Program-made: the position numbers and the translations under genes
Notes under the pieces: generated by a model
Database searches by the model: none
The model's input: the letters and a program-made list of their open reading frames with translations, nothing else
What the model was told of the DNA's origin: nothing
Origin: Lichina pygmaea
Taxonomy: Eukaryota > Ascomycota > Lichinomycetes > Lichinales > Lichinaceae
Assembly (NCBI GenBank): GCA_963422465.1
Contig: OY730170.1
Span: forward strand, 5,122,379 to 5,186,378
Reading direction: 5' to 3'
Length of the DNA: 64,000 bases
Part shown: positions 22,257-34,319 of the stretch, piece by piece
Numbering within the stretch: the stretch's first letter is position 1
Layout: each line of letters opens with the position of its first letter

Positions 22257-23953
22257 TAAAGGGGCGAATGGGCGATAGATGGGTCGATTCAAGGTTTTTG
22301 AGCGTGTTCGTCTGCGTCAAGGAAGGGCGGCAAACTCTTTATGGCGTGCTAGGTAGAAATCACTCTGTATTCCATCAGCAGCTCTTCCACACGACAACAC
22401 TCTACATATAAGCAGATAGCGCCCGCTACTGGCGTCACAGTTCAAGCTGCAGCCTGTGCGCTCATCCGGACCATCGATGAAGTACTGTCCATCCCGATTG
22501 TCACGACGGGCGATACGGTGTCAGTAACATCAGCAAGATCAGCAGTACCAGCGTGCCAGCAACATCGGCAGTCCCAGCAGTTCCAGCAAGGAAAGCCGGT
22601 GCAGAAGCTCTACCGTACAATTGTCCGTCTCTGACAACGATCCTCCTCTCAAGCAGCACTTCTCTCAAACACATCTCCCTCTCGCAGCCGAAAAGACTTG
22701 TCCCTCTCTCAACGGCAGCGATGCAGGTGTGTGTATGTGTGTCACTGGCAGCCGGATACACCGACAACCCAGCCACTCATCCAGCCACTCATCCAGCCAT
22801 CTATCTATCCTTCCATCCATCCATGCACCAATACATGGATACATCCACCCCGCCGGCTCCCAACAAACCAGCCAGCAACCAAGAATGCGATTAAGAAGCC
22901 AGGGAAGCATAGTCCGGCACCGTACCGTACACACGTACGGTATAAGATCAATCACAAGATTGAAAGAACCTCTCAAACAAGAACCTTCAACGCAGGCCAT
23001 ATCACCCAAAAAAAAAAAAAACCAGGGACGACAGGGTACCGAATCATACATGGAATGAGCGAACAAGGTGCGAGTCAAGCTCTCGAGCAAGAGACCTATC
23101 TAGTACGGTACGTAATTAGTCGTCGACGACATTTGATGGGGGATGGATAGGACCTTTTAGGCAAAGCTCTGGTCAGAGCTGTAGTCGAAGTGGATGAAGA
23201 CGTAGTATGCAGGCAGTACCAGGGGAAGGAGAGTAACAGGGTAGGCTGGTTGATTGAATGATTGAATGACTGCGTGACTGCGTGATTGCATAATACAGTG
23301 ACGACGTTTAGATATCTCGCCGTGCTCACACCCCCCCCCCCCCCCCCCCCTTCTCCTCTGTGCCCTCTGAAGCAGGACGACATAATGCAAGCGACCACTA
23401 GAACAAGCGTTGCAGACACAACGCATGGCGAACAGACGCAACACATGACAGACGGACACAACGCAAGACAGACAAGCACAACACATGACAGACAGGCATC
23501 GAAGAAGCAAAGACCCACACCACACGAGCAAGCCAGCGCGAGATCGGCACAGTTCGTCTGTAGACCTGGCCGGTTCCGACGTAATCGCTCATCTACGATC
23601 GTCCCGAGGAACGGCTTACCGTACCATCTACCTGGCCTAGTTGGAGGCCTATACGTTTGTCGACGTTTCGAGACCGGGACGGAGACTTTTGCGGACTCTG
23701 TGCAGCGTTGCGGTGGGGACGGCTACGAAGAGAGTGAAAGGCGAACTCGCAGAGGAGCATCGCGCTGCTGATAAAGCAACTTTCTGTGGAATGGTGTCAC
23801 GGCCTGGATGGGGGTTGGTTTGCCCGTTCTGATGGAGATGGGGGAAATGGGACTGTGCATCTCTCTCTTCATCTGATTTCCATCTGAAAGTACATGACCA
23901 ACCCAGCTTTGCCCCCTTCGACGAGGATCACGACCTCCCCCTCATGACTTGGT
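22257..23953. other. Convergent gap with tetranucleotide repeats and a C20 run
   Basis: 3' flanks of the NUFIP-like gene (+) and RPS15 (-). It holds CAGCCACTCATC repeats and CATC/CTAT tetranucleotides at 22770-22830, an A13-type run near 23010, a perfect C20 run at 23331-23350, and ACACA/GACAGAC repeats at 23400-23500. No coding sequence is supportable. Confidence 0.5.
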
Positions 23954-24743
23954 TTACTTGAGAGGAATGAAACGAGAGGAATGCGTTGCGCCGATACCAG
24001 GACGGCCGTGCTTGACGGGTTTGCTAAGGATCAGAATGGATCAGTAGGAGTTTCAGGCAATAAGATCGACGATAGCAGAGATGTATGAACACGCGAAAAG
24101 GACACCTACTAAGAGATTGAAAACTCGGCCAGGTAGTGTCCGACCATCTCCGGCTTGATTTCGACCTGGTTGAACTCCTTGCCCGAGTAGATGCCAATGA
24201 CACTTCCAATCATCTCCGGCACCACGATCATGTCCCGTAAGTGCGTCTTGACGAGGTCGGGCTTCTCGTTGGGCTTGGCCTCTTGTTTGGCCTTGCGCAA
24301 CTTCTTGATCAAACCCATCGGCTTCCGCTTCAGGCCGCGGTCAAACCGACGCCGGGCACGGGCATGGACGAGTTTTCGCAGATCGGCCGAGGAGAGGTCG
24401 AGGAGTCTATGACGGATCGGTATCAGCTTCATAGATCGACATGTGGACTGGCGATTGAGGGGTTCAGGGTGCCGCGTGGAACACGACGTACTTCTCGAGA
24501 TCGACACCCCGGTAGGAGAACCTCCGGAAGGCTCTTCTCTTCTTGAGCTCTAGACCATGGATGGCACGTCAGAACCGTTAGCCCAATGGCCACAGAATAA
24601 CTGCCTGCAGAGGGAGAGCACTGCTGGGTTGGAAACAGTCGACTGACCAGCGGCTTCTTCGGCGTTCTGCGAATCCAGAAGTTAGCGTCGTCGAGCACTC
24701 TAGCCGGCAGAAAGTTAAGTCTTACATAGTCCTCGTCAGCCAT
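23954..24743 (-). CDS. RPS15: 40S ribosomal protein S15 (uS19)
   Basis: Five exons. The first codes only MADEDY, and the second codes NAEEAA. The third codes [18 protein letters not shown], the fourth runs from [20 protein letters not shown] to [10 protein letters not shown], and the last covers [22 protein letters not shown] from about 24022 to the TAA at 23954. Donors and acceptors are canonical (TAT|GTAAGA; GA..AA|GTACGT; TA|GTAGGT with CTTAG|C restoring Tyr). uS19 sits at the head of the small subunit near the decoding centre; its C-terminal tail reaches the A/P-site tRNAs. The length (about 150 residues) and the conserved tail are normal. A telobox-like site lies 120-134 bp upstream. Confidence 0.96.
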
Positions 24744-25195
24744 GGCGCGTGTTGTCGAAAGAGTTGATGATGGTTGATGAGAGTGTGAATGTAGACGATG
24801 CGGTTGCTACCGATGTCTTCGTCGTCACACTCGTCTCGGTTAAATTTGGGCAAAATTCTGAATTAGGGCTAACCCTATTCTTACGACTAATGAAAGTTGC
24901 TATTGCACAGATATATCTCAAGTCTTGTGGGTAATGCCCAGGCTGCTGGTAATGTACTACGTTGCCGTTCTGGTTGTTACGTCCGGAGCTACGTGGCTGC
25001 CAGAAAGAGGTAAAAGAGACGGAGAAGCTGCTCAGATCAGTCTGGTGTTGCTCTACCATAAAGTTCACAAGACGGATTCGCCACGAAAAATCAACGAGGT
25101 CACGGCTATCACGATGGAAACATATGTCCCGGAGCCTAAGCTGAACAGTTTGCGCTGCCAGACTAGTATTGTTGGTATGCAGGATAGGGTAGATC
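24744..25195. promoter_or_regulatory. RPS15 promoter region
   Basis: 452 bases between RPS15 (-) and the RPP2 stop. The 175-residue minus open frame that crosses it shows no domain and is not called. The telobox-like word is listed separately. Confidence 0.5.
24863..24877. promoter_or_regulatory. Telobox-like element upstream of RPS15
   Basis: TTAGGGCTAACCCTA carries two inverted telomere-type half sites 120-134 bp upstream of the RPS15 start. Telomere-repeat-like boxes bound by Tbf1-type factors are known at ribosomal protein promoters in many fungi; binding here is inferred. Confidence 0.55.
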
Positions 25196-25647
25196 TTAGT
25201 CGAAGAGACCGAAGCCCATGTCTTCGTCTGATTCCTGTAGAAAACGTTAGCATAGATGTGCACAATGCAATGCTTCGCTCACGACGTACCTCCTTCTCTT
25301 CCTCCTTCGCGGCAGGCTTCGCTTCCTCCGCCGCGCCTCCACCCGCCGCAGCACCTCCGCTGGGAGCGGCAGCACCGCCAGAGCCACCAGATGGAACCGA
25401 GGCCAGTTTGCTGGAACCCTCGGAGATCAGCTACTTCGGTGTCAGCGACGCCACGCCACCAAGCCCGCCCAGCTGACCAGACCCATACATTTTGGATGTC
25501 CTTCCCGTCGAGCTCCGAGAGCAGCTGCTTCAGCCGCTCGTCGTCCGACTCTATTCCGACCGAGCTGAGGACCTCCTTGATGTCATCGGCAGAGGGCGCG
25601 CTGTTTCCGCCGAGTCCGAGCAAGAGATAAGCTGCGAGATGCTTCAT
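25196..25647 (-). CDS. RPP2: 60S acidic ribosomal protein P2
   Basis: Three exons. Exon 1 starts [15 protein letters not shown] and reads to [10 protein letters not shown]. Exon 2 codes [15 protein letters not shown], then a Gly/Ala/Pro hinge and an acidic [11 protein letters not shown]. Exon 3 codes [12 protein letters not shown] and stops at 25196. P1/P2 dimers form the flexible stalk that recruits elongation factors to the GTPase centre of the 60S subunit. The N-terminal dimerisation domain and the invariant C-terminal tail MGFGLFD are intact. The N-terminus ([10 protein letters not shown]) marks it as P2 rather than P1. Predicted length is about 110 residues, normal for the family. Confidence 0.95.
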
Positions 25648-26233
25648 TGTTGCGTCTGCTGCACGTGCGCGTGACCATCAGCCAAACAGAAATTTAGACG
25701 TGGGAGGGGCTGCTCGCCAGTGACCTACGATGGATGACTGCTCGGTAGAACCAGAGATCAATCGATTTAACCGCGGTGCTTGAGCGGAGACTGAGTCTTC
25801 AAGTTCTGTGGACAGGTCAAGATGGAGCGTTTTGAGATTTGTGACTTGTGCGCCTTTCGAGACCGGTGATCATCACGTAATCAGCGCTATCCTGTTTTGA
25901 TCTAGCGTCGAAACAGCCCTGCTCGTGTCTGCTTGGTAAGCAGAATTACAAATGTGACGACGCCGCCTTCAGCACACGACAGCCTTTCAAGTACGTACAT
26001 ACGTACCGGTGTGCTGTTCATCCTCGTAGTCCTTTTTGACTCATGATGAACATTTTATCGCGAAGGTATGAGGTGGTAAGTGGCATAACACGCAGGCTTT
26101 GTCCACATACTTCTCTCCTCGCTCCTCCGATGCTCTTTAATTCTTCAACCCTCTCTATCTCTACTTTCTCTTGACCCCAAGTCCATCGCCGTCTCCAACA
26201 ACACTGTCTTCAATCTTTGGTCTTTGCGGCAAG
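25648..26233. promoter_or_regulatory. Divergent promoter region RPP2 / SPT2
   Basis: 586 bases between divergent starts. A CT-rich stretch (26150-26175) precedes the SPT2 start, common at fungal start sites. A small TACGTACATACGTACC patch lies near 25990. No specific operator assigned. Confidence 0.45.
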
Positions 26234-27278
26234 ATGAGCGTAAGTGACGGTTGATGACCCAGAGAGCCTTCTTATCCTGATATATCGGCAGTTTATCAAC
26301 TCCGTCCTCGCCCAGATCGAGGGCAAGCCCATCCCCAACGCTCACAAGCCCGCCACCGCCAACACCAGCAACGGCAATCCTACCAGCGCTGCAACTACTA
26401 CGGGCGTCAAGCGCAAGGCCGACACAGATGGCTCTCTAAATCCCGCCAAGACAATGAAGAATGGCGCACAGGTGGCAGGCCCGAAGGCTGGGTCCCTCAA
26501 TACGACCAAGGCCGGCAGTGCCGGTGGCAACTCCGCCGGGGCCAAAAGTGGCCTTGCTCTCAGTGCCCCAAAGCCCCCGCCTAGGAAGGGCAGCTTTGCC
26601 GAGATCATGTCACGAGGCTCGTACATCGAAGAAAACAGCATCTGCGTCGGAAAAGTGGTTCATAAAGCAGCGCCGAAACTGGGCTCCAAAGAACGTCGGG
26701 AGTTCAAGCGCATGGTCCAGCACGACCTGAAGCAGAACCGGCTCGTTGAGGCTCGTGCCAGGCGTCTCGGCGGCGCTCGCGAGAAGCCTGTCCCCTACAA
26801 GGCGAGCAGCGGCAGCGGCAGCGGTAGCACCGCCCCACAGAAGGTGGTGAAGGTGGACCTCGGCTACAAGGGGACCGCGAGACCCCCGCGCGCTGCAACC
26901 GAGTACAAAGGCACCGCACGAACGCCATCCAAAAGGTCCGCTGATCGGGCCACCCCTCGCTCGTCGCCCACGAAATCGCCAGCCCGAGCCGCCGCCTCTC
27001 TCGCGACTCGCACCACGCGCCGTCGTCAGATCGTATCGGATGACGAGGAGGACGAAGAGGACGAGGAAGACGAAGAGGACGAAGAAGACGAAGATTCAGA
27101 CATGGAAGCTGGTGCCCTTGACCTCGAGGAAGAGGAATACACTAGTCTGCGGACAGCTCGAGAGGAGGACGAAGCAGCTCTCCAAGAGGAGATGGCTCAC
27201 AAGACCGAGAAGGAGCGACGCAAGGCAGCTTTGGCCTCTATTGCGGCCAAGCGCCGTCAACAGGGCAACGGAAAGTAG
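26234..27278 (+). CDS. SPT2: SPT2 chromatin protein / histone chaperone
   Basis: Two coding exons: a 6-nt exon 26234-26239 (Met-Ser) and 26292-27278. The join gives MSFINSVLAQIEGKP, matching the fungal SPT2 start. Next come a disordered Ala/Gly/Lys region, SFAEIMSRGSYIEEN, the YKGTARPPRAATEYKGTART motif pair, a run of acidic residues, then the C-terminal helix block EEYTSLRTAREEDEAALQEE and a basic end. Spt2 binds H3-H4 at transcribed genes and helps keep nucleosomes in place. The acidic tract is coded by GAGGAC/GAAGAC repeats at 27042-27095. Starting instead at a Met inside exon 2 would lose the conserved N-terminus. Confidence 0.82.
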
Positions 27279-27774
27279 CTAGATAGGGGCAGGTGCTCCG
27301 TCTCCGCGGATGTTCTCGGACGAGCCTAGACTGACAGACTTACATGTGAACCCACGATTGAGAGACCAAGGGTAGCGGATACGCGCTGATAATTTTAATC
27401 AATTTTGTTGAGTGAGCGGGATGGTGCACTGTTGTTTGATATTTACTGGTAAACATGGAGCACGTAGGCCCCAAACTAGTGCGTGGATATCATACAAGTG
27501 CTCCACCACAAACTTACACGCGGGACATCAAACGCCGCTAACCTAAGTATGACATAGCGCATCCAGCAGCCATCAACGGGGCGCCGAAGATGCCGTCATT
27601 CAATACACCCACTTGTATCTCTCAACAGCATCAAACGGCGATCCAGGAGAGCATCAACAACACCCGATTGCAGCATCGACGACGGAAGCAACCATACCAG
27701 ACTCATCTGGTGTAGTGGAGGAGCATCCCAGTCGCGCTCCAGCGTACACGTCGAGGCCGGCGCCATACACAGCC
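27279..27774. other. Intergenic between SPT2 and NAXD
   Basis: 3' flank of SPT2 and 5' flank of the dehydratase gene. An in-frame upstream Met at 27613 could extend the next gene. No repeat or motif noted. Confidence 0.4.
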
Positions 27775-29421
27775 ATGTCGCAGGCCACGAGGGATGTCCT
27801 GGCCCGAGTCAGGAAGATCATTCCTCCGCTGCTCGAGAAGTTCCATAAAGGTGTCGATCTACGTTTCTGCTTTCTGCCGTTCTTTGATGCGAGTAGAGAG
27901 CAACACGGCAGATGGGGCTCATCTCCTGCCTGGTGTTTCGTTCCTTTGGTATGCATGCATGAAGGGTTACTTGGGCTGATGTGCGAATGCTCTGTCATTC
28001 AACAGGACAGATGGGCCGCGTGGCCGTCATTGGTGGGAGCGAAGAGTATGTTGGCCAATTTTTCAATTGCGAATCTACAACGCCGACTTGTGGAAAGAGA
28101 TGGACAGAGACCAGGGCCCAGTTACTCTCCTCCTGGGGTTTGGAGATAGGATACATTTTCGAGGACGAATGAGGAGAAGAAACTGACGGTGAACGTCCCA
28201 TTGGTGTAGCTATACCGGGGCACCATACTTCTCTGCGATGGCTTCTGCGCGATTAGGTACTGCGTCCTTTCTCGTCCTGTGTCCAGGAGCTATCGAGGAA
28301 GTCTGGGTAGGCTGATGACGATGACTTATCAGGCTGTGACATGGTATGCGCGCCGTCGTGTTCGTTCGAGATAATCAACAGAACGTCCGTGGATACCTTG
28401 GCTGCTCGTCTCACATGATGGTGTCGATAGAGCCATGTGATCTGCGAACCTCAAGCATCACTGGTCAGTGCTCCAAATTTCGTCCTGTCAGGCTATACCT
28501 CTCACAAGCCCCAGGTGATCAAATCCTACTCCCCGAACCTGATGGTCCATCCCTACATGCGGCAATCGCACCACGCCGACGCCAGCGACACGCCGGACGA
28601 CGTGTCGGCGCGGGTGATCAACATGCTTCCCCGCCTGCACGTGCTGGTCGTGGGACCGGGACTAGGGCGGGACTCGTTGATGCAGGACACGTGCGCGCGA
28701 GTGCTCGAGGAGGCGCGGAAGAGGGGGATGCCCTTCGTGCTGGACGCTGACGGACTGTGGCTGGCGCAGACGCGACCGGAGCTCGTGCAGGGCTACCGGC
28801 TGTGCATCCTGACCCCGAACGTGTCCGAGTTCCGCCGCCTCGCCGAGAGCAGGCAGATGGACCTCGAGGGCGACCCGACGACACTCTGCGAGAGACTGGC
28901 CAAGTCCTTTGACGGCGTCACCATCATCCAGAAGGGCGCCAAGGACTACATCAGCAACGGCCAGAGGACGCTCGTGTCCGACATCGAGGGCGGGCTCAAG
29001 CGGAGCGGTGGTCAGGGCGATACTCTGACCGGCAGTCTCGCAACGTTCCTGGCGTGGCGGCAGGCGTACACGGATCGGCTTTGGGAGTAAGTCTGGCCAT
29101 CACATCTGTCGACCTAATTACTGCATCCCTCCGTTCCCACTCTTTCTGTCCGTCAAAAGATCCCCTCTTCCACACTCTTCCAACCGACCTGACTAACAAA
29201 CTCCCCCTCCCCTCTCTCCCGCGAACCTATGAAGCCACGACAACGACATTGACGCCTCGGAACTGCTCATGCTCGCCGCGTTCGGCGGCAGTTCGTTGAC
29301 GCGCGAGTGTTCGCGACTCGCCTTTGCCAAGAGAGGCCGCTCGCTGCAGGCCGCCGACCTCACCGACGAAGTCTACCAGGCGTACCTGAATCTGTTCGAC
29401 GAGAGCTCTCTAAAGATCTAA
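27775..29421 (+). CDS. ATP-dependent (S)-NAD(P)H-hydrate dehydratase
   Basis: This enzyme repairs hydrated NAD(P)H using ATP. At least six exons are read: 27775-27850 ([20 protein letters not shown]), about 28008-28046 ([13 protein letters not shown]), about 28210-28255 ([16 protein letters not shown]), about 28331-28343, about 28431-28465 ([11 protein letters not shown]), 28517-29087 and about 29238-29421. The ribokinase-like fold is clear: the GGSE loop, [42 protein letters not shown] and [15 protein letters not shown] with the catalytic-type GGQGD. The 51-nt intron 28466-28516 is also open in frame and could be retained. An upstream in-frame Met at 27613 could add a ~54-residue leader, perhaps for organelle targeting. 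No lesion seen. Confidence 0.88.
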
Positions 29422-30054
29422 TCAGATCCAGATCTACATCCAGGTCTACATCTACTTAAAATAATTATACCGAGTCGGCCGTGGCGAACAACACAACACC
29501 TTGTACGTGTACGTACGTACGTAGGAGACGAAACGGTACGTACCGTAGGAGTTTGGGCAGGGTTATCGTGTGATCGGAGAATGGAAAGGCAGGTCCCAAG
29601 ACCCGGGCCTTTGGCTCTGATCTACATAGTCCCAGATTTCTGTCCCCTTCCCCGATCTGGCTTTTTCCGTACCGTAAAGTAAGAGCAGCATCTTGAGTGT
29701 TCCCCCCCCCCCCTCCTACGCGATACTTATCTGCGTGTAAGTACCCGGCAGACACTCATCAGGGTGTAAGCACCCGGCGATATCCCGACGATACCCGACG
29801 GTACCGAACTGGACGAGGATGATTTCCAACCCTTCACACTTCAAGGTACGGTACGTAGAGAGCGCAGTCCAAGATCGATGGTATACTGTACGGGAAGTAC
29901 CGGTGATTGAATATGGTAAAGATGGCCAGCTTCTACAGAGGTACTCCGTACTGTACAGGGGTCATCACAGGACAGTGTTTGGTTTTTGAAAAAAAAAACC
30001 ACCAACAAACAAATGAGCAACAAAGGATGTAAGCTTGGATGATGATTAGGAAAG
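29422..30054. other. Intergenic, GTAC-rich
   Basis: Contains TACGTACGTACGTAGG near 29510, a TACGGTACGTACCGTA patch near 29535, a C-run at 29701-29713 and further GTAC words at 29840-29960. No gene supported. Confidence 0.5.
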
Positions 30055-31230
30055 GTGAGATGATGATTGATAGATGGATGGATTGATAGATGGATGGATG
30101 GATGGATGGATGGATGGATGGATGGATGGATGGATTGATTGATTGATTGATTGAATTCCTACGCCGTTCTAGCGCTAGTGTATCTAGGCTATGCCGGGTC
30201 AGCTATAGAATTAGGCTAGGAAAACTCCAAAGAGTGAAAAACCTCTCCCTGCAGCACCTAAGGCAGTGCTATCCTATCGAGTAACCTGTGGAACATGGGG
30301 GGTGACTGGCTAGTAGCCAGTCTCCAGCTGCTCCTGAGCCCAGGAGAACTGGGGAAGGACACCGTGGCGTAGGATCCACGAGGTGAGGGCGGCGGCGGGC
30401 CGCGGGCGCGATATCATCGCCTGATAGTCAGTAGTAGCAGCCGCAGTGTATAAGCTGCGGCGTACTCGCTGCAGCCGTGGGCAGTCTAGGATGACGTGCT
30501 TGGCCGTCTCCCACTGTGCCCCACAGCTGCAGGCAGGCGTCGGAAAGCCAGGGACTCGACGCTTGCAAAGAAAGGCAGCTAGCCCGACCTTACCTGTACG
30601 TATCTGCGTTAAGATACTGCTCTGCGCTTTGGAGAGGCCGGCTCGAAGCCGGAGAGTCGCCCGGTATGGCATCTTATCCGGCTTCCAATTATCACCACCT
30701 CCAGGGTCTGGGTCGAGCAGTTGCACTTGCGGTTGGGGCCCCCCGTGGAGCTCGTGCCATCGTTCCCAGCACCACTGTTCCGCCAGCAGACGGGCTTGCC
30801 AAACTGTCCGTGGGGGAGTGCCCGGGGGCGGGGTGGCTGCGGGGTGGCTGTCGGCCCACGGGGGCAGGCCGATGCAGCCCTTGGTGGACTCCAGTGCCCG
30901 CTGGGGCCAGATGATTGATTTGGCCCAGCGGTGTCGCGCTTGACCAGGTGAGATGTAGGCTCGACGGCGTCGGCCCGGGCGCTGGGCAAGTTGGCGCTTG
31001 AGTCGCTCGCAGGCCTCCTGGATCTCCGCCTGGACTCCGGAGGCTTCCATCCGGGCGCGTGCCTGCAGTTGTAGCCGTGCCATGTGAGCCCGGAGTGGTG
31101 GGACTGCCGCCTCGCTCTCCAGTTGTTTCCGGCTGGTAGCCCTGAAGCCACCGGTGACTGATCGAAGGCAGCGTTGTTGCTGTCGTTCCAGGGCATCGCC
31201 AATCCAGTGTCGGGGATGGATGGATGGATG
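30055..31230 (-). mobile_element. Non-LTR retrotransposon (LINE), 5'-truncated copy
   Basis: A minus-strand open frame (31083-30310) codes the C-terminal end of a LINE polyprotein. It includes KAQSSILTQIRTGKVGLAAF, the zinc-knuckle-like CSCG..ETAKHVILDC, and a tail shared with the copy at 1-120. The 3' side (lower coordinates) ends in ~140 bp of noncoding sequence and then a GATG/GATT tetranucleotide array at 30057-30157. The 5' side stops near 31210 at another GATGGATGGATG array. A frame change near 31090-31110 also separates upstream coding-like sequence. The reverse transcriptase and endonuclease domains are absent, so the copy cannot be autonomous. Confidence 0.8.
30057..30157. repeat. 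(GATG/GATT)n tetranucleotide array at LINE 3' end
   Basis: GATAGATGGATGG units grade into GATGGATG and then GATTGATT. The array sits where the tail of the minus-strand LINE should be. Confidence 0.85.
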
Positions 31231-31497
31231 AATAGAAAAAAAGGTAGAAGCAGATGATGATCATGAACAAATACAGGGAAAGGTAGAAACAGATGGAGAT
31301 AGCTTAGAACCGAGCTTGAGTTGGCGGTACAGTACACAAGAGCACAAGATACATATTGTACATGCTGGCTGGATACAGTAGCGTTGAACATGAAAAGCCA
31401 GCTCGCTTTCTAGCGCCAAAAACTCCTTGGATTCCTCCTGGTCCTCGGTCCTCGCCCTCGGTCTCGTCCTCGCAGACCCTCGTCCTCGCAGAACACT

Positions 31498-34278
31498 TTA
31501 CAGAGGAGAGGAATAACCCGCCGCTGCGATGATATCGTGCAGATCACGCTTGGACGCGTGGCCGCCGTCGTCGTTATAGTGATCTTCGTGGTCCTGACCC
31601 TGACGTTGAGGGGCGGTATCGGGGAGACCGTGGCCAGGATGGCGGTAGTTCTTGTCGGGAGAAGCGTGTTGCGTGCGAAGCCATTCGCCGTTGAAGGCGT
31701 TGATGAGCCAGTTGCTCAGTCCTGTTTCAAAGCGAAGGGCGAAAGAAAGGAGGTGGGGGTGATTAGCCATGGTTACGGTTGGGAGGCGAGGCGAGGGTTA
31801 GGGCCCGGCGGGGAGTGACGCGGAAGGCGAGGATGGGGAATTGTACATGATGGGAACGAAGAGAGGGAGAAGGGGGACATCGGCGGGTCAGGAGCCCGGG
31901 AGGATATGATGGTCCAGGCTCCATGAAGCTTGGAGTGAACGGGAAATTGCACGACAAAGCGAGATGATAGAGAGAAGAGAGAGAAAGGAAAGAGGATACA
32001 TACGATCATACACGATCCGATTCGCGTTGTGAAAGTAGATGCTATGGTCGCTGTCGGGAAAGACGTGCACGTCGTAATTCTCGACACCGGCGAGGTCGAG
32101 TTTGTCGAGCAAGGTCAGCGAGTTCTGCATGTGCACGTTGTCGTCCGCGACGCCGTGCATGAACAGGAAGCGCACGTTGGACCGCAGGCCTTGCATGTCG
32201 CTGATCGATGCGTTGGCGTAGCCGGTCGGATTGTGCTGGGGCGTGTGCATGTAGCGTTCGGTATAGATGGAGTCTGTGTGTCGTGGCAGCGGTCGTTAGC
32301 TGGTTGCTTTGTCCTTGAAGGCTTGAAAATCGGAGACCTTGAAGGTACACTGAAAGATGAAACAGAGTGGACGAATCGACACATCACGAGAGAAGGCCTT
32401 GGGGATTGACAGGTGAAAAGGATCGGAAAATGACAGGGTCAACCCACCGTAGAATTTCCAGTCCGTGACCGGCGCCACCGCCATTCCATAACTAAAGGTC
32501 TGCCCCGCATCCACCTCGATGGTCTTGAGGGTCAAGAACCCGCCGTAGCTCCATCCCCAGATGGCCATGCGCTCCTCGTCGACGTAACTCTTCCGGGCCC
32601 AGATCTTGGCCGTCTCGATCTGGTCGTGGGCCTCGTAGTGGCCAATGTTGCCGCGCACGATGCAGCGCGCCTTGCGCCCGATGAAGCCCGTGCCGCGGCC
32701 GTCGACCGTCACGACGACGTACCCGAGGTTGGACGCGACGTAGGCTTGGAAGTCGACGGTGAACTTCTTGTTCACCGTCTGCGACCCGGGCCCGCCGTAC
32801 AGGTGGAACAGCACCGGGTACTTTTTCCTCGGGTCGAAGTGCGGCGGCCGACGCTCGACGACCTGCAAGGTGTAGCCGTCGATCGTTACGTTCTGGTAAA
32901 TCTCAAAGGGTAGGTCGTGCTGCGCGGCCAGCTCCCGCAGCTGTGCGTTCTCTTCGATGACTTGGACGTATTGATCGGGGTTGCTTGGCGTGCTGATCAC
33001 TTCCTGCCACGGGATCTCAGGCCCGTTGTACGTCAGCAGGGCGTAGCCGGTGCCTTTGGAGAAGGACGCTTCGTAGTAGCCCTCCTTGCTGGTCTCGGTC
33101 ACGGCCGAGAGGCCGGTGCCGTCCAGCTTGACCGAATAGAGGTGTCGCTGGGTAGGAGATTCCTTCGTCGCGACAAAGTACACCAGGTTGTTGCTCAGAT
33201 CGACCGCCGCAGGAGCCGACACCACCTCCCACGGCCCCGAGGTCAGTATTGTTGGCTCGGCATTCTCTAGGGGGGAGAAGTACGCTAGATGGTCGTATCC
33301 ATCGTGGATGATGGTATCGATGTACCCGTCGTCCGGCCGGCCTCGAGCAGGATCCGCCGGAACGTACCGGGTATCCTGAGACACCTCGAACCACCCTTGA
33401 TCCAGCGCGTTGACATCCTCCGTCCTGATCACTCGACCGGACCGAGAATGAACGTCGACAAGGCTGATGCGTAGGATGTCGCTCTCTCTGTTCGTCTCAC
33501 GGACGAGCACCCTTCCCGACGATCCCGCCCAGACAACCTCTGTGATCAAGCGGTCCTCGTCCGGAAAATCGCCCTCGACGGCAACATCAAAGACCTCGCC
33601 TCTGCTGACATCGTAGAACTGCATGTCCACGACTGGATTCGGCGCTCCGGATTTGGGGTACTTGATCTCTCTGACCTCGGGGTAATTCTCGAGACCCTTT
33701 GGCGGCCTTTCTCCGCTTGGGCGAGCGACGAAGTACTGTATCGGATAGTCTGGGACCAAAGTCTCGTTTGTCCGCAGAAAAGCAAGATATGCTCCGTCTT
33801 CCGCCCACCACAAGGCGCTGTTCCCGGAAAAGACTTCTTCCTCGTAGACCCAATCCGGGACGCCGTAGAAGAGCTCTGGGCCACCGTCACGAGTGATCTG
33901 AACGACATGGACGCTGGATAGCTTCCGTAGATAGAGGTTGTTGCCGCGGACGAACGCGACGGAGTCCGACTTTGGTGACCACTGAGCTAGCTGAAGCGGT
34001 GCATCGGGCATGGCCGGGTCCAGCGGTTCGGCCGTCTGCGTCGCAACGTCAAATAGCCAATACGTTCCATTGTACGAGTGGCGCCAGTTCTAGCCACTGT
34101 CAGCGAAAGACACAGCTTGGTCTATATCTCGGGCCAAATGGAGCTCACAGAAGTCTTGCCGGAGATGATCAGGACCTTCTTCAGATCGCGGCTTGGCCAC
34201 ACGTCGCTCGGGAATATCCTACGGCCGTCCACTTCAAACCAGCCAACCTTCATCAACGTCTGGGTCTCCCGGAAGTTT

Positions 34279-34319
<41 letters not shown>

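Noticed and set aside
24736-25263. 175-codon minus frame between RPS15 and RPP2
   Set aside because: Overlaps the RPP2 3' end and the RPS15 promoter; no family resemblance.
30446-30943. 165-codon plus-strand frame
   Set aside because: Antisense of the LINE coding end, whose minus-strand frame has the zinc-knuckle-like block.
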